Origin: Trochalopteron elliotii
Lineage: Eukaryota > Chordata > Aves > Passeriformes > Leiothrichidae
Direction: 5' to 3'
NCBI GenBank assembly: GCA_024734555.1
Contig: JANPWX010000062.1
Location: 650,984 to 714,983, forward strand
DNA: 64,000 nt
In this document: piece by piece, positions 24,601 to 38,640 of the stretch
Position numbering within the stretch: position 1 is the first letter of the stretch
Layout: every line of letters starts with the position of its first letter
Program-made: the position numbers and the translations under genes
Notes under the pieces: generated by a model
The model's database searches: none
What the model saw: only the letters and a program-made list of their open reading frames with translations
Told to the model about the DNA's origin: nothing

Positions 24601-27600
24601 TTTGGAAGATTTGTCAAAAATGTCTTCACTCAAACAGTAAAAAAAAAAACAAACTTTCACAGAAATTCCATAGATGAATTACATAAGAACAGCATTTTTC
24701 TTATAATTTACATTGTTATATGAGATATCTGTACATCTCTAAGGATAGCAACAGTAATAATATTAGTACTAAACCATAAAAAATCGTATATTGAGTCAAT
24801 CACACATTTAACATTGTCTTTATTTTCACTCCTGTGCCACCCTTTCCTCCTTTTTTCTCCTTTTCTTCTCCTGCCATCATGATCACTTATACTGATGGAA
24901 CTGTTAAAGTTAAAATATGCTTCAACAAATTATTTTGACATTTATTTTCTTCCTTTCCTTTTTTTAATGTTTCATAATTGCTCTTACTAAATCAATAACC
25001 TGAAGCCTAAAGAGGTAATTATAATATCTGGAACCCCTGTATAAAATAATCAGGATTAACAATAAGGCTTTGATTAGCTGTAAGAGTTACTGTACCAAAG
25101 TTCTGTTTTCATTTTTCAAAATACTGTTTTCCATGTACTTTTGCATTTGCTTGTGTGCAAGACACATACTGCACTTTGCAATCAAGAGAAAAAAGGAAAA
25201 TCAAAAAAATGCCCACCTTAGTGTTGTTAAAAAATACTGCATATATCATCCACTGCATTTCTGATTGACAGTTCTTGAAACTAAGATTGACAACATGTAG
25301 GATGTAATGAGTGGGAAGACGACTGGAGTGTTCAGCTTATAAAGAGAGGTCTGCCTTCACAATAGCACTAGAAGTTGTTACAGTCATCTGTTACTGCAGT
25401 TGAAGAAGCATATGATAAACAGTGTCTAAAAAATCCCAAATTGATGTAAATGCCTACTTTTTTAAATTATGGATTGTATTTATGGATTCCCACATTCACC
25501 ATATTGCTTTCTTAGGGTAGTGCTGAACTAATGATATTTTTCTTAAGAAGTTGATAGACAAAGAACAGGGGAAAGACAGACAGTAATGGCCAGTGAATGG
25601 ACAGTTACTTGAGACTATGCTCATAGTACTATGTAAAAAACAGTCAAGGAATGAGAGTTTCTGAGAACTGAGAGTTTCTGAGGTCAAGTGAAAAGAACTT
25701 GACTATTTCCAAAGCTCATTTCCACACTAGAGACAGCCAGTTGTTCATAGATCACTTTACCTGATCCACTCTACATAATGCTCAATCTTTTCTTTTAGCC
25801 AAACCTGAGAGATAATCTTTAATTTACATGTCTAGAGGACAGTGGCAGGTGGACTTGCCCCATCTTCACCCGGATTAAAATGCCAGAACTAATGTGAAAA
25901 CTATCTTGCAGCTTCTTAGAGTAGTAGTTTATATGAAGAAACTTAGAGGATGCTGTATGTAGTTTTGAGATGTGACATGTGGATTTGTGATGAGCAAGTG
26001 TGTGATGAGTTTGTGAGGCCCATATTTGAGGAGGGAAAACTGGTGGAAATCTGACTTTTATCTGCAAATACTTTTGAGATTTGCTTATGAAGAAAACTGT
26101 CTCCAAAAGTCTGTGCAGCTCTGGTCTTAAAAAGAGGTATTTGGAGCAGTCCAATGCATAACTAGGGAAAGAATTATCAAATAAGCAAGTGTAGATGTAC
26201 AGAGGTGTAGTGCTTAAACAACATTCCTCTTTCATTAGGACAGATGGAACTATAGATACCAGGAGTCAGGAGAATGTTCATTGCCTATAGTGCATGGAGT
26301 AAATTAGCATTGGCTCATAGGCTAACAACAATGATAATGCACAAGCCTAAAAAAATAGTCACATTATAACTCAAAGCCACAGAGTTCTGTGTTCTCACAC
26401 TTCTATCCCACCCTTTTTCAGGTAGAGAAATATGCTAGTATGTATCAGTCCTGTAAGTAGAGTGGATTACTTTTCAGAACTCCTATGGATTGGACAGTTC
26501 TATACTATTTACGGTCAGTTTTCCAGTTCCACCTGCAAAGAGGGTAAACCAATGGTTCTACAGAAGCTCCTTGCCTCTGTGCTTGCTAGCAATTATATAG
26601 GCAGCAAATGTAGGCAACATGAATGCTGAACAGCCTCATAATTCCTGGTGTGGGCACAAAGCCAGGATCACAATCTGGCTCTTCAAGACTTGACACATTC
26701 TCAGAACACTGTAATACAGTATTGTTATTTATAGAATTTTGGACCTGTTTGAACTTTCCTACTTTTCTATCAGAGGATAAAACCTGAAGATATCTTCTAT
26801 GATCTGTAAGATGTAGTGTATCTTTCTGCAAACCCTGATGATAATTAAAGAGTACAAATTACTGTAGACCTTTCAGATTCCTGTGCAATAGCAATGTCAT
26901 TTTATCCTATGTATTTTACTGGTTCTCAGCAATAAAGGAAACTCATTTGATTATTATCTCAGGATTTCTTTTCTACTTCTTTTTATTATACAGAGCCAAG
27001 ATGTCCCTAAATTTAGATATAACACAGCAAATGGAGTAAAATAAAAGATGGTATAGTAAAAAAAAATGCTAAATTAGTATTTGTGCTTATTTTGATGTGA
27101 AACTGGTTCTTGGGAATTAAAGGATTAATTTCCCATACATAACAGAAATTTAATTAGAACAGTTGTCCTGACACTTTTTAGAATTTTAAAACACGGTTTA
27201 CACCAAGTTGTGGCAATGATTATCACACCCTATGTAAGACTGGATTGCGATGTCTTTGTGTTGCATGGGACTTTAAAAGCAATATCTTGCATGAGAATAT
27301 TGATTTAAAAATATGGTGAATTACCCAAATTGAAAAGATATTGAAGAAAACTTCCATGCATGTGAATCCTGGTAAAGCTTGTAGGCAGTGTGTACCTGTT
27401 TCTACTTGTTAGCAAGAATCAAATATATTTATAAAACAAGCTTGCTATTGTTCATTACAGAAATAAACATGCAGGGTTAGGAAACATGGCTCTAACCCCT
27501 GTTTGATTTGAATTAAATTTAACAAGATGTGCAGACATTGGGGCAAGCAGACAACAGAGAGGAAGACATGAGCTGAGACTGACTATCCTTTAGTCACCAT

Positions 27601-30600
27601 TCTCAAGAGGACTCATAATGTTTAGTGGAAGCACAACAGAAAGGATGATTCTACCTTCCAGGCACTAGCTAGCCATTAACATTTGCAATACCACAGTATA
27701 ATTTTAATGGGGGCAAGTGACTGAAACTTTTACACCTTGCTGACTTGAGTGCAGTAGCAGAAACAGGGTGCATGAAAGGACGCTTCACATTCTTTACTCC
27801 CTAGCCAGCAATTCAGGGAAAGAGGTTTTGGTGCTTATTTATCTCTGAAGAAAGACTTTTGAGGGAAAAAAAAAAAAAAGATTATTTTTTTTTGCCAACT
27901 TTATCAGTTGGTCTAATGAACAAACCAACTTTTCTCCATAACTTTTGCCCTCTTCTTATACTACAGAGTCCAGAAAAAGAAAGGGGAGAAAGGTTATCTC
28001 CCTTATTTGCTTTATTTACTTTTCCTTATTCATACAGGTAAGCAGCATGCAATTTCAGTGTATTACAAGTGTTCTCAGCTAATTCCATGCATTCTCTTCT
28101 AAAGTATGAAAGATATATTTATACTTTTTCATAATAACAGGGGTTAATGAAGATATGTAATATGTAAATACTAATGTCACCACTCACAGAAAAGGCAAAT
28201 AAATTCATGCCCTTTTGCTTTATTGTGTGCCAATGCAGGAAACAAGAGAACACATGAAACCATTTTCCTCTAAACAGACTACTGATCTTGCTCACTTACC
28301 TAAGAGCAGGCAGACACAGAAAGATATTATTAGCACAGAGCAAAATAAGCTGTAAAGCAGAAGTGGAGAAGAGGCTGATCATGATGGAGTCATGATCCCA
28401 TTTCTCCTTTGGAATGGTGCTGTGCATACACAGGTTGGTTTTAAACTTGTGCTCTAATTCCCGATTAATTACAAAAAACTGTATCTTATAGATTCCATCC
28501 AAAACAATCTCCAACAAAGCTGCTATGAATTTTGGACATGTTTACATATTGAGAGGTGGGGACATTTGTCAGGTATTTACTGTATTCATAACAGTAATGA
28601 AGATTTATACCTTAGCTGACAATGGGCTAGATTACATAATTTTTCATTTTCTAACATTCTAGTATTTGGAAATTTTTGAACAAGTGATTAATTTTTGAAA
28701 AGGATATCAATATACTATCAATAATCAGAGTTGGATAAGGCCCATCAAAACATTCCTATCCTGCACAGATTTTAACAAAGTTTATGCTTAAGAAGTATTT
28801 GAATATACTAGTGCTTGGTAACTTTGGCGAATGTCTCCATTTATCAGTGCAGTGACCCCTCAGATACATTCAGAAATGGTATAAAATTGCAACGATTTTT
28901 AAAATTATTGCTCAGATACATACATATTGAATAAGACTGCTATTTGGTAGACTTAATAATGTATGTTTTATACCTTTAAATTTTTGTCTTTCATTCTGTT
29001 GCCTAACTCGATTAAATATAAGTGATTGAGGACTATGTCCGATTTTCCATTGCCTTATGCATTAGTGCTATTTTTTAATCAAATGAAAGGTGAAAGAATT
29101 ACAAAAATTCAGTCATAGTATAGTCATAGGCTGATGAAAAAGTAGCTATCCAAAAATCCATTTAAATATGCATAAAATAATTCTCCTTTTTTCCTAGGAC
29201 TGCATTATTCCTTCTTTCCCCTCTGTTCTTGTATGCTTAACTTTTCACTGTTCAATATGATTAAGATATACTTGATCTGAAAGATAACCTAATCTCCTGC
29301 TTCAAATTACTTGCTTGGTTCTAAAAATATCTTTGAAACAAATCAGTGAATTTCTGAATGGTGTTTGTTCTGGTGAAATCTTATCAAGGAGACCTGAAGT
29401 CTTACCTAATTTCTAAACAGCTGTTCCGTACGTCTGTATTGTTTATAGCCTAACTTTGTACGCATCTAAAAGATTTGTTGACATCTTTGCTTCTTTCACA
29501 CATTTTAGTGGTATTTATTTTTGGGGAGATAATTATCTATTTCTTACTTATGTCTCTACCTGACTAGGGCACAGAAAAATAAGCACTGAGATCTATAAGG
29601 GCATTCTGAAAAAATGGTCATGATCCTGATCTTTGAGCTTCTAGCACGGTTCAGTTTCTTCACAATCACTGTCTTCTTTCGGCATTTTTCAGAGAAATCT
29701 GAAAGTTTCTTTTTTCATTTTAATCATCTCGAGGCAGAAAAAAGATTTCTTCTGAATTCTGAGAGGCCACTTTTTCATCTCTACTGAACTGTAAATAAAT
29801 ATTAGTGAAAGAAACAGAGGCTATTATACTCCAATGGCTAAAAAGGATCTTAGCAAATAGTTCCTGTCTTTCTTCCAATTGTTGACCTAATATAATACAA
29901 ATATGCATTACAATTAATAGCATATAGGCTTTTTTTTTTCATTTTTAATCCTCCCAAGACTGGATACTAGCTCCTTCTTCAAGTGTCAGGTTTCTTGCCC
30001 TTTCAGCCCTTTCAGTATTGTCTTAAGACATAAATTTATAATTCCCCTGCTGTTAAAACAGACACAGAACACACCTCGCCAAATTCATAGGAGGTGCTCT
30101 AATATGAAGTATTAGGCAATAGGTAAAAAAGCACTGGAACATCTCATTTGAAAGAGCCACCATCCCTCTTAGAAGAAGCTGAGACAGATTAGGTCCTAAG
30201 CAGAAAGATTTGCCTAATGGAGAAACCAGATAGACACCTATCTTAGATATAGTGCATTACACAGTGGAGGGGTTTTGAAGTTAATATAGGTGTGATGGGG
30301 ATTTTCAGAACTGCCACCCCTTCTTCACTGATGAACTAGAGATTTTAAACCTTGACTTCTGAGAACTGAATTTTTCCTCATCTCTCCCACAGAGACAACC
30401 ACCTAAAATTTAGATCTATAGTTTAAAAAAGTCATCTTGACCTCCAGCCTCTTTTTAATTTTTTTTTTATTCTTACTTTATTTCCTTTTGAAACTAATTT
30501 GAGCTTGAATTTTGAGAACAATGATCTTTTCAAGTTTCATCACCACAGGATAAAGGCTTTAATGATATCATAACAAATAAGTTCTTAATTTTCTTTAAAA

Positions 30601-33150
30601 TGAGAGGAAATATTTCAGTATTCTACAAGTATTCTGCAATACCAGACACTTCTCTGTTGTTAATTCGCTTTTCTTAAGACAAAGAGTAGTTAGCGCATCT
30701 GTCTTTCATCTGAAACTAAAACCAGTTCTCATCTAGGAGAAGGAAAAAGTAGCATTTCCTAAAACTTATCTGTATCCATACTTAAAATACCTTGAAGATC
30801 AGCAAAAACCAGTTAGCTTAAAAAAAAAAAGTTATTTAAGTGCATTTTAGTCGACAAAAGCACCATTGACTGCATCAAATGTTGGCAAAAGCTCCGTGAA
30901 ATTTGAATAATTTTTTCCCTCAGCAGTCAGTATTTCACTCAGCATTAATCTGTAGTGAGCAAAAGAAAATTGCTCCAACATTTCTGGTTATCAGTTCTCT
31001 ATGGAGCAAGAGAGAAAAAGGATGTAATTTGTGCCTTTATTTGTTTTCTAGCATAAGAAAAAAAAATATCATGGTCTCAGTTAAAGCAAAGTCTGTGCTT
31101 TCCTTCTCTGTTTTATATTCTCTGGTGACTTTTTTGCTATTATGCTTCATGTATAAATGTAAAGGAACATCTTATATGCAGGTACATCTCCTACATGGAT
31201 GGTATAAACACACTGAACAATTTCATAGGGAATTTACTTGATTTTTTCCTTTGTTTTTCATCTTTAAATATTAAGAAGTTCATCTTTTATAAATAGAGTA
31301 TACAACTGCTCTCCAAGTATTGAAAAGGATTACATTTACTGTCTAAAGGTACAGACTTTCAAAATCACTCTGTCCCTTGAACCAGTTAGAGATGGTTGTT
31401 TTCTTCAAAGTAGCTGGCTACTTTTTTGTTTCTTACTAACATATTGTTTTCAATAAACTGTGCATTTGTCCTATTTTCTGCTGTTCCAGCACTGACAACC
31501 CTGGACTATTTTTCCTCTTCTAGTCATCCTAAAACTCAACGAGACCTCTATTATGGCTTGAGTTTAGGAATATGAATTACACGCTGACATGCTTATAGTG
31601 TGAGAAAGCTTACTGTTTGACTTTTTGAAAAGATAGAAAGTTTGTTGTGTTCAATAGGTTTTCAGCAGCCTTAGAAGATAGCTTTTTGTTTATCTAATTC
31701 TGTGCATAAAAATCTTTCCAAAGGTGAATATTACCTGAACATTGTTCTTCATAATCTTAAATCAAGAAATAATAGCACATTTCTTTACTGCAGAACAGAC
31801 AATTGAATGACACTATCTGATTCTACTGTGATGTTATCCCTTTTTAGGTCATTATCTTCAGCAAGAGCTTTGCTGCTTTATCAGCTGCAATTTAAAATAC
31901 AGGTGCTTTTAATGTTCTTTCAAAGGCTTAGCTGATAATATCAAGTAAAGTGAATTTGAGGTTTAGTACAAGTAATTTCTCTTACCTGAACAATCATTCT
32001 TTGAAAGATACAATTCATAGTGAGAGTTAGAAATTATGTTCACTATATAATAATGTTCAGTTTTATAGTATTGTTACTCCAGAATAAAACTGGTATTTTT
32101 CTATTATTACCATTGCACAGTTTCACTGATGGTACCATTAGTAACATACAAAAAACATGACACTGACTAGAGAAGAAGGAAGACACTAATACAGGGGCTC
32201 ATATTTTTTTGAATGTGAAAAAACATTGTGAGGTTGTGCCTATAGTGTAAATCAGATATATGTGTGGCTAATGCTTTTGGCAGCACTTCGTATCTTTCAT
32301 GGGAACATCTTGGCCAGGCCAACTGTCCCATGTTCATACTACTGTCATTCAGCAGGGCAGCTCTTGTTCTTATTCAAAGGAATATTGACGGCATGTGACC
32401 TGGTGTCAGCAGTAAAACTACCTTGTGAGGGAGTAGTTTTCCAGAGATAGCTGGAGGACTGTCTGGGAATTGATCAGCTGATAGGAGCTGGTAAATGCCT
32501 TTTAAAACCACTTGTGTGTCTGTCTCTGTTTTCCTCAACTATTAAATTGTCTTTATCATGATCTATGAGGTTTTTGTAATTTTTTTTCCTTCTGTTTCTC
32601 TCCTGTACTCTGCTGGGGTGGAAGAGTTAAAGGGCAACTGGATGTGGACTTTGCTCTTGGCCAGCAAGGAGTCAACTTACTGTGGATTCTAAGTAATTTG
32701 TTTCTGACTTTATTTTAATAATTCTGTAAGGCTTTGTAGGAGTCTAATGCCTTCTCCAGGCGAAGTCCCCCACATATTTGAATCAAAAGTGTTAATATTT
32801 CATAATTTCTTTTTATCAGTCATGTGGATGGTACAAGAGAAGCAGATTCTCATCTTCTAATTCAAGCATTGGGGTTAACCCAGAGGAGATGCGAGCAGGA
32901 GAAATCCCCCTGTTCTCTTCTGCCTCTGAGCTAGATGTTAATTTCCTGCATATTTTGGCATATGCACAGCCTGATCACACTTGGAACTGTGATAAGTGCA
33001 TATTTGTTGAGAAGAAAAATAGTCAGAAACTTATTAGGTAAACACTATCAACTACTCAGCATCATGGAGAGCGATTCTTGCATGCTTATGACTTTTCCAG
33101 ACTTGGCAGAATTTTTTTTCAGATCTATATCTTTGCCTAAAGCCCCATAC

Positions 33151-33710
33151 CTCCTGCCAAATTTCCAAGTGGCCTGACTCTGCTTTTATCTTCTGTGTAT
33201 TTCCTGCTTGTGCTTGAGTAATGACAGCAGTCCCTTGTTCATTCATGCAGATCTTTTGCTGCCCTCGCAGGGGGTTTTCCTGCCAGCCCTATCAGAAACC
33301 GCTTCCATTCCCTTCCCTCCATTTCTTAGATCCCCTTCTTTTTCCTGGTGATCAGAGGGTGGGACCATTGTGGGACATCCTTTGCTTCTTGTGACGTGGA
33401 CAGCACTACATTTATCTGAGCTATGATAGTGTGCAGTTCCTCCAGAAAATCTCTTCCTCAGAGTCCCTGATAACTCTTAGTCTTTCCACTTCACCTCTCA
33501 TCTCTGCCATCTTTGAGCACATGGTCATCCTGGTGGCATCTCCCACAGCTGATCCCTCCGCTGCCCTCAGGGAGCAGGGCCAGGCTCTGGCACTGTCTGC
33601 AGCCAGAGACCTGGAGCCTTGCATGCTCCTGTAATTGCTCTATCTGGGTCGCCACACCCTTTGTGGTATGTGTAGGGAAAGAAACTTTTGTCTGAGTGAA
33701 CACCATACCT
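33151..33710 (-). pseudogene. CR1-like LINE ORF1 relic (zinc-finger and coiled-coil part), frameshifted
   Basis: Read on the minus strand from 33706, the frame contains a C-x2-C-x14-C-x2-C arrangement (residues 36, 39, 54, 57) followed by an acidic stretch. One nucleotide out of frame it continues with MAEMRGEVERLRVIRDSEEE, a charged coiled-coil-like segment. This order (paired CxxC, DD, then an EVERLR-type helix) is that of the ORF1 nucleic-acid-binding protein of avian CR1 LINEs. A small indel near 33515 breaks the frame, and stop codons follow lower down. The block is richer in GC than its flanks and ends at the C/CAAAA tract. It is a dead retroelement fragment; the lower boundary is approximate. 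Confidence 0.65.
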
Positions 33711-33787
33711 GAACTCTCTCAGCAAGGGGGATGAACACCAACTGAGCTAATAGTTTGAGTCGACAAATAGATAATTACTATTAACAG

Positions 33788-33961
33788 CCCCCCCCCCCCA
33801 AAAAAAAAACCAAACAAACAAAAAAAAAAAAAACCAAAACCAAAAAACCCCAAACAAACAAAAACCAAAAACAAAAAACCCGAAACAAACAAACAAAACC
33901 CTCCAAAACAAAAACAAACAACAAGAACAACAACAACCAAAAAACAACAAAATAAACCCCA
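33788..33961. repeat. Poly-C plus CAAAA/CAAACA low-complexity tract
   Basis: Twelve C are followed by ten A and then about 150 bases composed almost only of A and C in CAAA, CAAAA and CCAAAA units. The complementary strand gives an open frame rich in Phe, Cys and Gly that looks membrane-like only because of this composition. It sits immediately 5' (in minus-strand sense) of the ORF1 relic. Confidence 0.9.
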
Positions 33962-35532
33962 CAAAACTTGCCTCCCTGTATTTCCTAACAAAATTTTCAA
34001 TCAAAATATAATATTTTGCAGACTAATAAGTATAAGATATCTTTAGCCAGGAAGTAGCTAAAATCATCAATGCTGGATGATACTAGAAATCCTGTCATAT
34101 TTGAAAAGGACTTCTTATGAGATATAATCTAACTAATGTTGCAATATCTATCATTCTAGTGGCCCTTCTGAAGGCACTGAGCTTCCCTAGTTCAAGCACA
34201 GTAGTGAAGACATGCCTGACAATCTACATCTTTCACACTGAATTTAAATTTTTCTGCCTCACCTGCTCTTACAAGCATAGATTATTGTCTAGTTTTCTAC
34301 TTGTAAAAAAACAAAATTAATATTCTGTTCAAGAATCAAGGATATCTTCCTTTTCTGACAATACTGAGGTGTCAAAAATCATGCAACTTCCTAAGCATGA
34401 GCACAAATATTCAACTATTGATATTTTTCAGTGTCTTTATACTTTTTATTGCACAGACAGGTAAACAGAATTTACAGATTTTAAAATGCTCATCACTGAA
34501 TTAAGTATGCTCCTCATGAGTACTGGATTTTAGAGCTGCATCCATGAAGAGAGTGTGGTGCAGAAATGATAAATTTCAATGTCTAATATACAGATACATG
34601 ATTTAAAGGATTTATTGACTATGACTCTTTAAATGATACTGTCTTACTAGTGTCAATAACAGTCACAGAATATTTCCAACATAGCCTGGCATTATATTAT
34701 GGATAGAAAAAGTAATTTCTGCAAGTATATAATAAACTTAAATTTTAGTCTCGCAAGGAGAGCCACTAGTGTGGATCCACATTCCTATTAAAAAATTAGT
34801 AAGAAAATCTGGTGAAAAGTGTGAAAAATTATTGTTGTATCTATTTACTATTTCAACACAGTACAAACATCTCCTTTGTAGTCTCATTACATAGTGATTA
34901 AAGGATGAAAATAGAATTTCATTTGCAAGGTATTAGTTTACAATGAATTTTTTGTAGTTGTCAGGGCAAAACTATAATTACACAGAAATTAATTTTTCTC
35001 TTCAGGATATTAAGTGACAATGTGTGCATTTGGATGGAAAGGATGGGAATAAATTCTAAAACCAATGCTCTGAACAACAAGCAGCTGCAACTCAATCTAT
35101 GTAAAAAATGATGAAACCAAGCTGAATAGTGTAAACTTCAGTGAAAAAAATCATCTCTTGAGATGCAATCTTCTTGCAAAGCTCTTCAATGATTAATGGA
35201 AATGGTATTTCACTTGTGGTTGTTTTTTGAAGTGGGTCAAGAACACATATGTTTGTAACACACAGAGAAATGATGTTAAATTTTAAAGCTATGAGAAATT
35301 CACAAGAGCCAGACATATTTAGGATTAAAACTTTGACTATGTCCACAGTACATTCCCCCTGTGCCTTCATAATTGCAATGTTGTTAAGGCTCAAAATCAG
35401 TGCTTTTATGTTACAAGTTAAAGATTAATTGGAAGCCTTATCTTTGAATTTTCTTTCTTACTTGAGTTAAAGGCAAATCATCAAAATAGCATGAATGCAT
35501 TTCCTTTTCCTATGTTAATTTCCTGTTATTAA

Positions 35533-35590
35533 TGGGGGAGGGAGAAAGGAAAGGGGAAAGGAAAGGGGGAAGGGTGAAGGGAAGGGGACA
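35533..35590. repeat. Purine-rich GGAAA low-complexity tract
   Basis: Irregular GGGGAAAGGAAAGGGG units, pure purine over most of the length. No clean period. Confidence 0.8.
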
Positions 35591-38540
35591 CAGAAGGAGA
35601 ATTCTAAAACAAATGTATGCTGTATGTATTCAGTTAGGGGGTATATTTATTTTCTCACTGAGAAGAATTTGATTTTAGAATTTGCAAAAATGTAGTATTA
35701 TTATAATTTGGATAGGAAAAGTCACTCTTATTATACAAATAAATAGTCCAGGGTTTAGCCACACTGATTCTAACAATGCACAGACAACAGCTTTCCCTGC
35801 ATTTCAACTCAATAATCTTTATCTCATTCTTGCTTTTGACTTTGTTGTTAGTGCCAGTTATTACTGGTCAATAGCAATGTAATTATTGTCAAGTAAGAAG
35901 AAAAAACTAAGATTGTAGTACAATATGATCTTTTTGAATTATGTATGATGGTTAATTTACTTTTAAATATGAAATATCTATATCCTCTACTTTTTTACTG
36001 AATATTTTAAGTTATTTTATTCAAGTCAGATAGCAATAAAATCTCCTAAAAGAGGAATTCCCTTCAAGAGGAAATTGTTTGTATCTGTATCTTATCTTGT
36101 TGGTGAGGCAATTTTTCATGCTTAGAGAATCTCAAAATAATATTTATTCCCACCACATGGGTTTATTTTAATTTTTTTTATATGTATCCATATACAAAAC
36201 CATTGTCCGGTTATATTGAATCATCACTGTGTAGCTACTGTTGAGATGAATGAATTGCTCCAATTCATGTTGTATTTCTCTTGAGAAAAACTTTTGAATA
36301 AAATAGAATAAATTATGTAATATTTTACATTTTATGACTTTGCTGTCAGTTGTTAATTGTATCAGCACACAATTGTTGATAGTAAATAATATTTTATTTT
36401 CACTCGTTTTTCCTATGACATTTGACACATAATTTGGAAAATCTGGAAGTATGTAAAGCATTATAAGGTTTGACTGAGGAGTAGATTGACAATCATCTGC
36501 ACACAGAAGCCACTGTAACAGATGTGGAAAGCTGACCCTATGACTTAATCACTTTAATAGCTGTTAAAAATACCACCCAAACCAAAAGGCTCACTTAGCT
36601 AACAGTCCTATCCAGCAGGATGGGACATGGAAGAGTTGTCAGTGTCTAGTCTGAATTAGTCAGGTGGATGGCAGATACGGCTGAGAAACATAGCAAGAAA
36701 ATGGGTCTAACAGCAGACAAAAATGGAGGCAGGGCTACCTGTGTCTTTATCTAGGTTTGAAGGAAATGTCAAGCATAGGCAGGAGAGTATGCATGTTATT
36801 TTCTTTTTCATGTCAGTGAATAGCTCTTTTGAATGCAAATAAATCACATTTTGTTTTCAGAAAGATGCACATTCTAATTTTGGGATACTCATATTGCTTG
36901 CAGCCTTACAGATGCCAAATCCTGAGGTCTGCTGATTTTGTTTGGAAACATAAGAGGTATATATTGGAAGTGCAATTGAAGTTTGTTCTTTTGACCCAAA
37001 AATAACCACTGGAGACCCAGACTTTTGAAAAGGATGCTTTCATAAAAGTCTGAATGAAGTTTTGCTTAGCTTAGTCAGAGATCACAACAAAAGATTAACT
37101 TTCAGTTTGTCTCCTCATGAAGTTACTAGAATGACTTGAAAAACAGAAAATGGTTGGTTGCTCTTTTGATACATGCAAACCAAGGGACATCCATCTTTGG
37201 TCAAAGAAATGTATCCAGCTTTCTGTATTGGGCACCTTCTGTCAGACTAAGAGCAATTTCTGCAACGGCCTGCTGCAGAGGAAGGGAAAATCCTTTAGAC
37301 ATTGTATCTGAACACAGATACTGCTCTTTCCCCAGATTTTCAGAACTTCCCAAAACACAAGTTTTCAAGAAAGTTTTCTATAGACTAGAGTGGGACAAGA
37401 AAAAGGCAGAAAATACAAGCTTTAAAAGAAAAAAGAAAAAGATTCTTTAAAACTGGCAGAAGCTTAGACATTGCCCAGCTCAGTGCCTAGGCTGTGAGTT
37501 GATCAACATAAAAAACTCTTCATTAGTTCACAGGTGAAATCAGATTATGTATATAAAAGTACAAAGGATGGATGTTTGTAAAAAGAAGCGGTACCAGAGC
37601 CATCAAGGCCTACTTGCCACTTTTGCAGTCAAACATGAAAGAGATATTTTAATCATTGTGCAACAGTTAAAATGCATCTTTAAGAGTAACCAGATCAGAT
37701 TAGCCCTGAAATAAAATAAGAAGCTACTAAATAAAAAACTCCCGACGCAGGTCTTTCTCACAGATCATTACTTTCTCCTATTCTGAAACAGATATGCTCT
37801 TCATAAATCTTGTGAAGGTAATGAGATTTATGAGTGCTCATCAACCTTAAAATTACGCTACTTGGATTTTCATATGCCTATAAGCCCCCTCTTTCCACCT
37901 AAATTTTGAAATTTCCATTTCAAAATTAGCCTAAAAAATCGTATTTGCTGGGGGTTTTAACTCCTCTCTCTTTTATGCTTTCAAAATTTACATCTGTAAT
38001 ATTAAATATCAATCTCAGAAGATGTTGGATCAAAGCCCAATATATTGTTTTGCTTTGCATTTAATGTCATCTTGAATTTTAGAAGCTTTGTTCAATGCGA
38101 ACCCCCAAATGATGCATAATTAACAAACATTAACCCCCTGCTACAGCATCAGAATGATCATCTTGCTTGACACTAGGTGGCAGACAAGACAACTAGGAAG
38201 ACCCTTGAGCAAACTATCCCTACCTCTGTTCTCTGGTGTGTTTCCTTCCAGTTTAACACCTCCTAACACACAGGCAACAAAATCCAGGAGTTAGTACTGT
38301 AAACATGCTAATTGTAGCACAGACTTTCTGTACACACTATTGACTGACTATATCTTTTAGTGCTCATGCTAGTGTTTTCAACAATGAATAACACTGAGAA
38401 TTGTGTTTGAAGCCATGAAAACGTACACATTGATTTTAAAAATTGCTTTGTTAACAGTTTAATTAAGAATATTTATGTAGATATATGTGAAAGAATATAT
38501 ATTTCATAACATATGAGAAACAATGCCCAGCTAAAACTTC

Positions 38541-38580
38541 TTGTTATATAAATATATCTATTGTTATATAAATATATCTG
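38541..38580. repeat. Tandem duplication of a 20-bp AT-rich unit
   Basis: The 20 bases at 38541-38560 are repeated at 38561-38580 with a single difference at the last base, which suggests a recent slippage or duplication event. Confidence 0.9.
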
Positions 38581-38640
38581 TATACCTATATATATATCTG
38601 TGTTATATCTATCAGCCTATAGTCAATCTATTAGCTAATA

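Larger units (their letters stand above)
17100..33150. other. AT-rich non-coding stretch, no gene recognised
   Basis: About 16 kb without a recognisable exon. Local features are a 14-C run at 17101-17114, an AT microsatellite (listed separately), a weak SINE-like trace near 18.53 kb (listed separately), a GC-richer patch at about 19,860-20,560 with open frames on both strands but no motif I know, and a 17-bp tandem duplication at 25652-25682. The frames here are short and give no domain signal. Confidence 0.65.
33962..38640. other. AT-rich non-coding stretch, no gene recognised
   Basis: No exon is evident. A purine-rich patch (GGGGAAAGGAAAGG type) is at 35533-35590. Two adjacent 20-bp copies, TTGTTATATAAATATATCTA and the same with a final G, are at 38541-38580, just before the CR1 relic. 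Confidence 0.65.

Noticed and set aside
33719..34004. Phe-Cys-Gly rich minus-strand frames
   Set aside because: They are translations of the C/CAAAA low-complexity tract.
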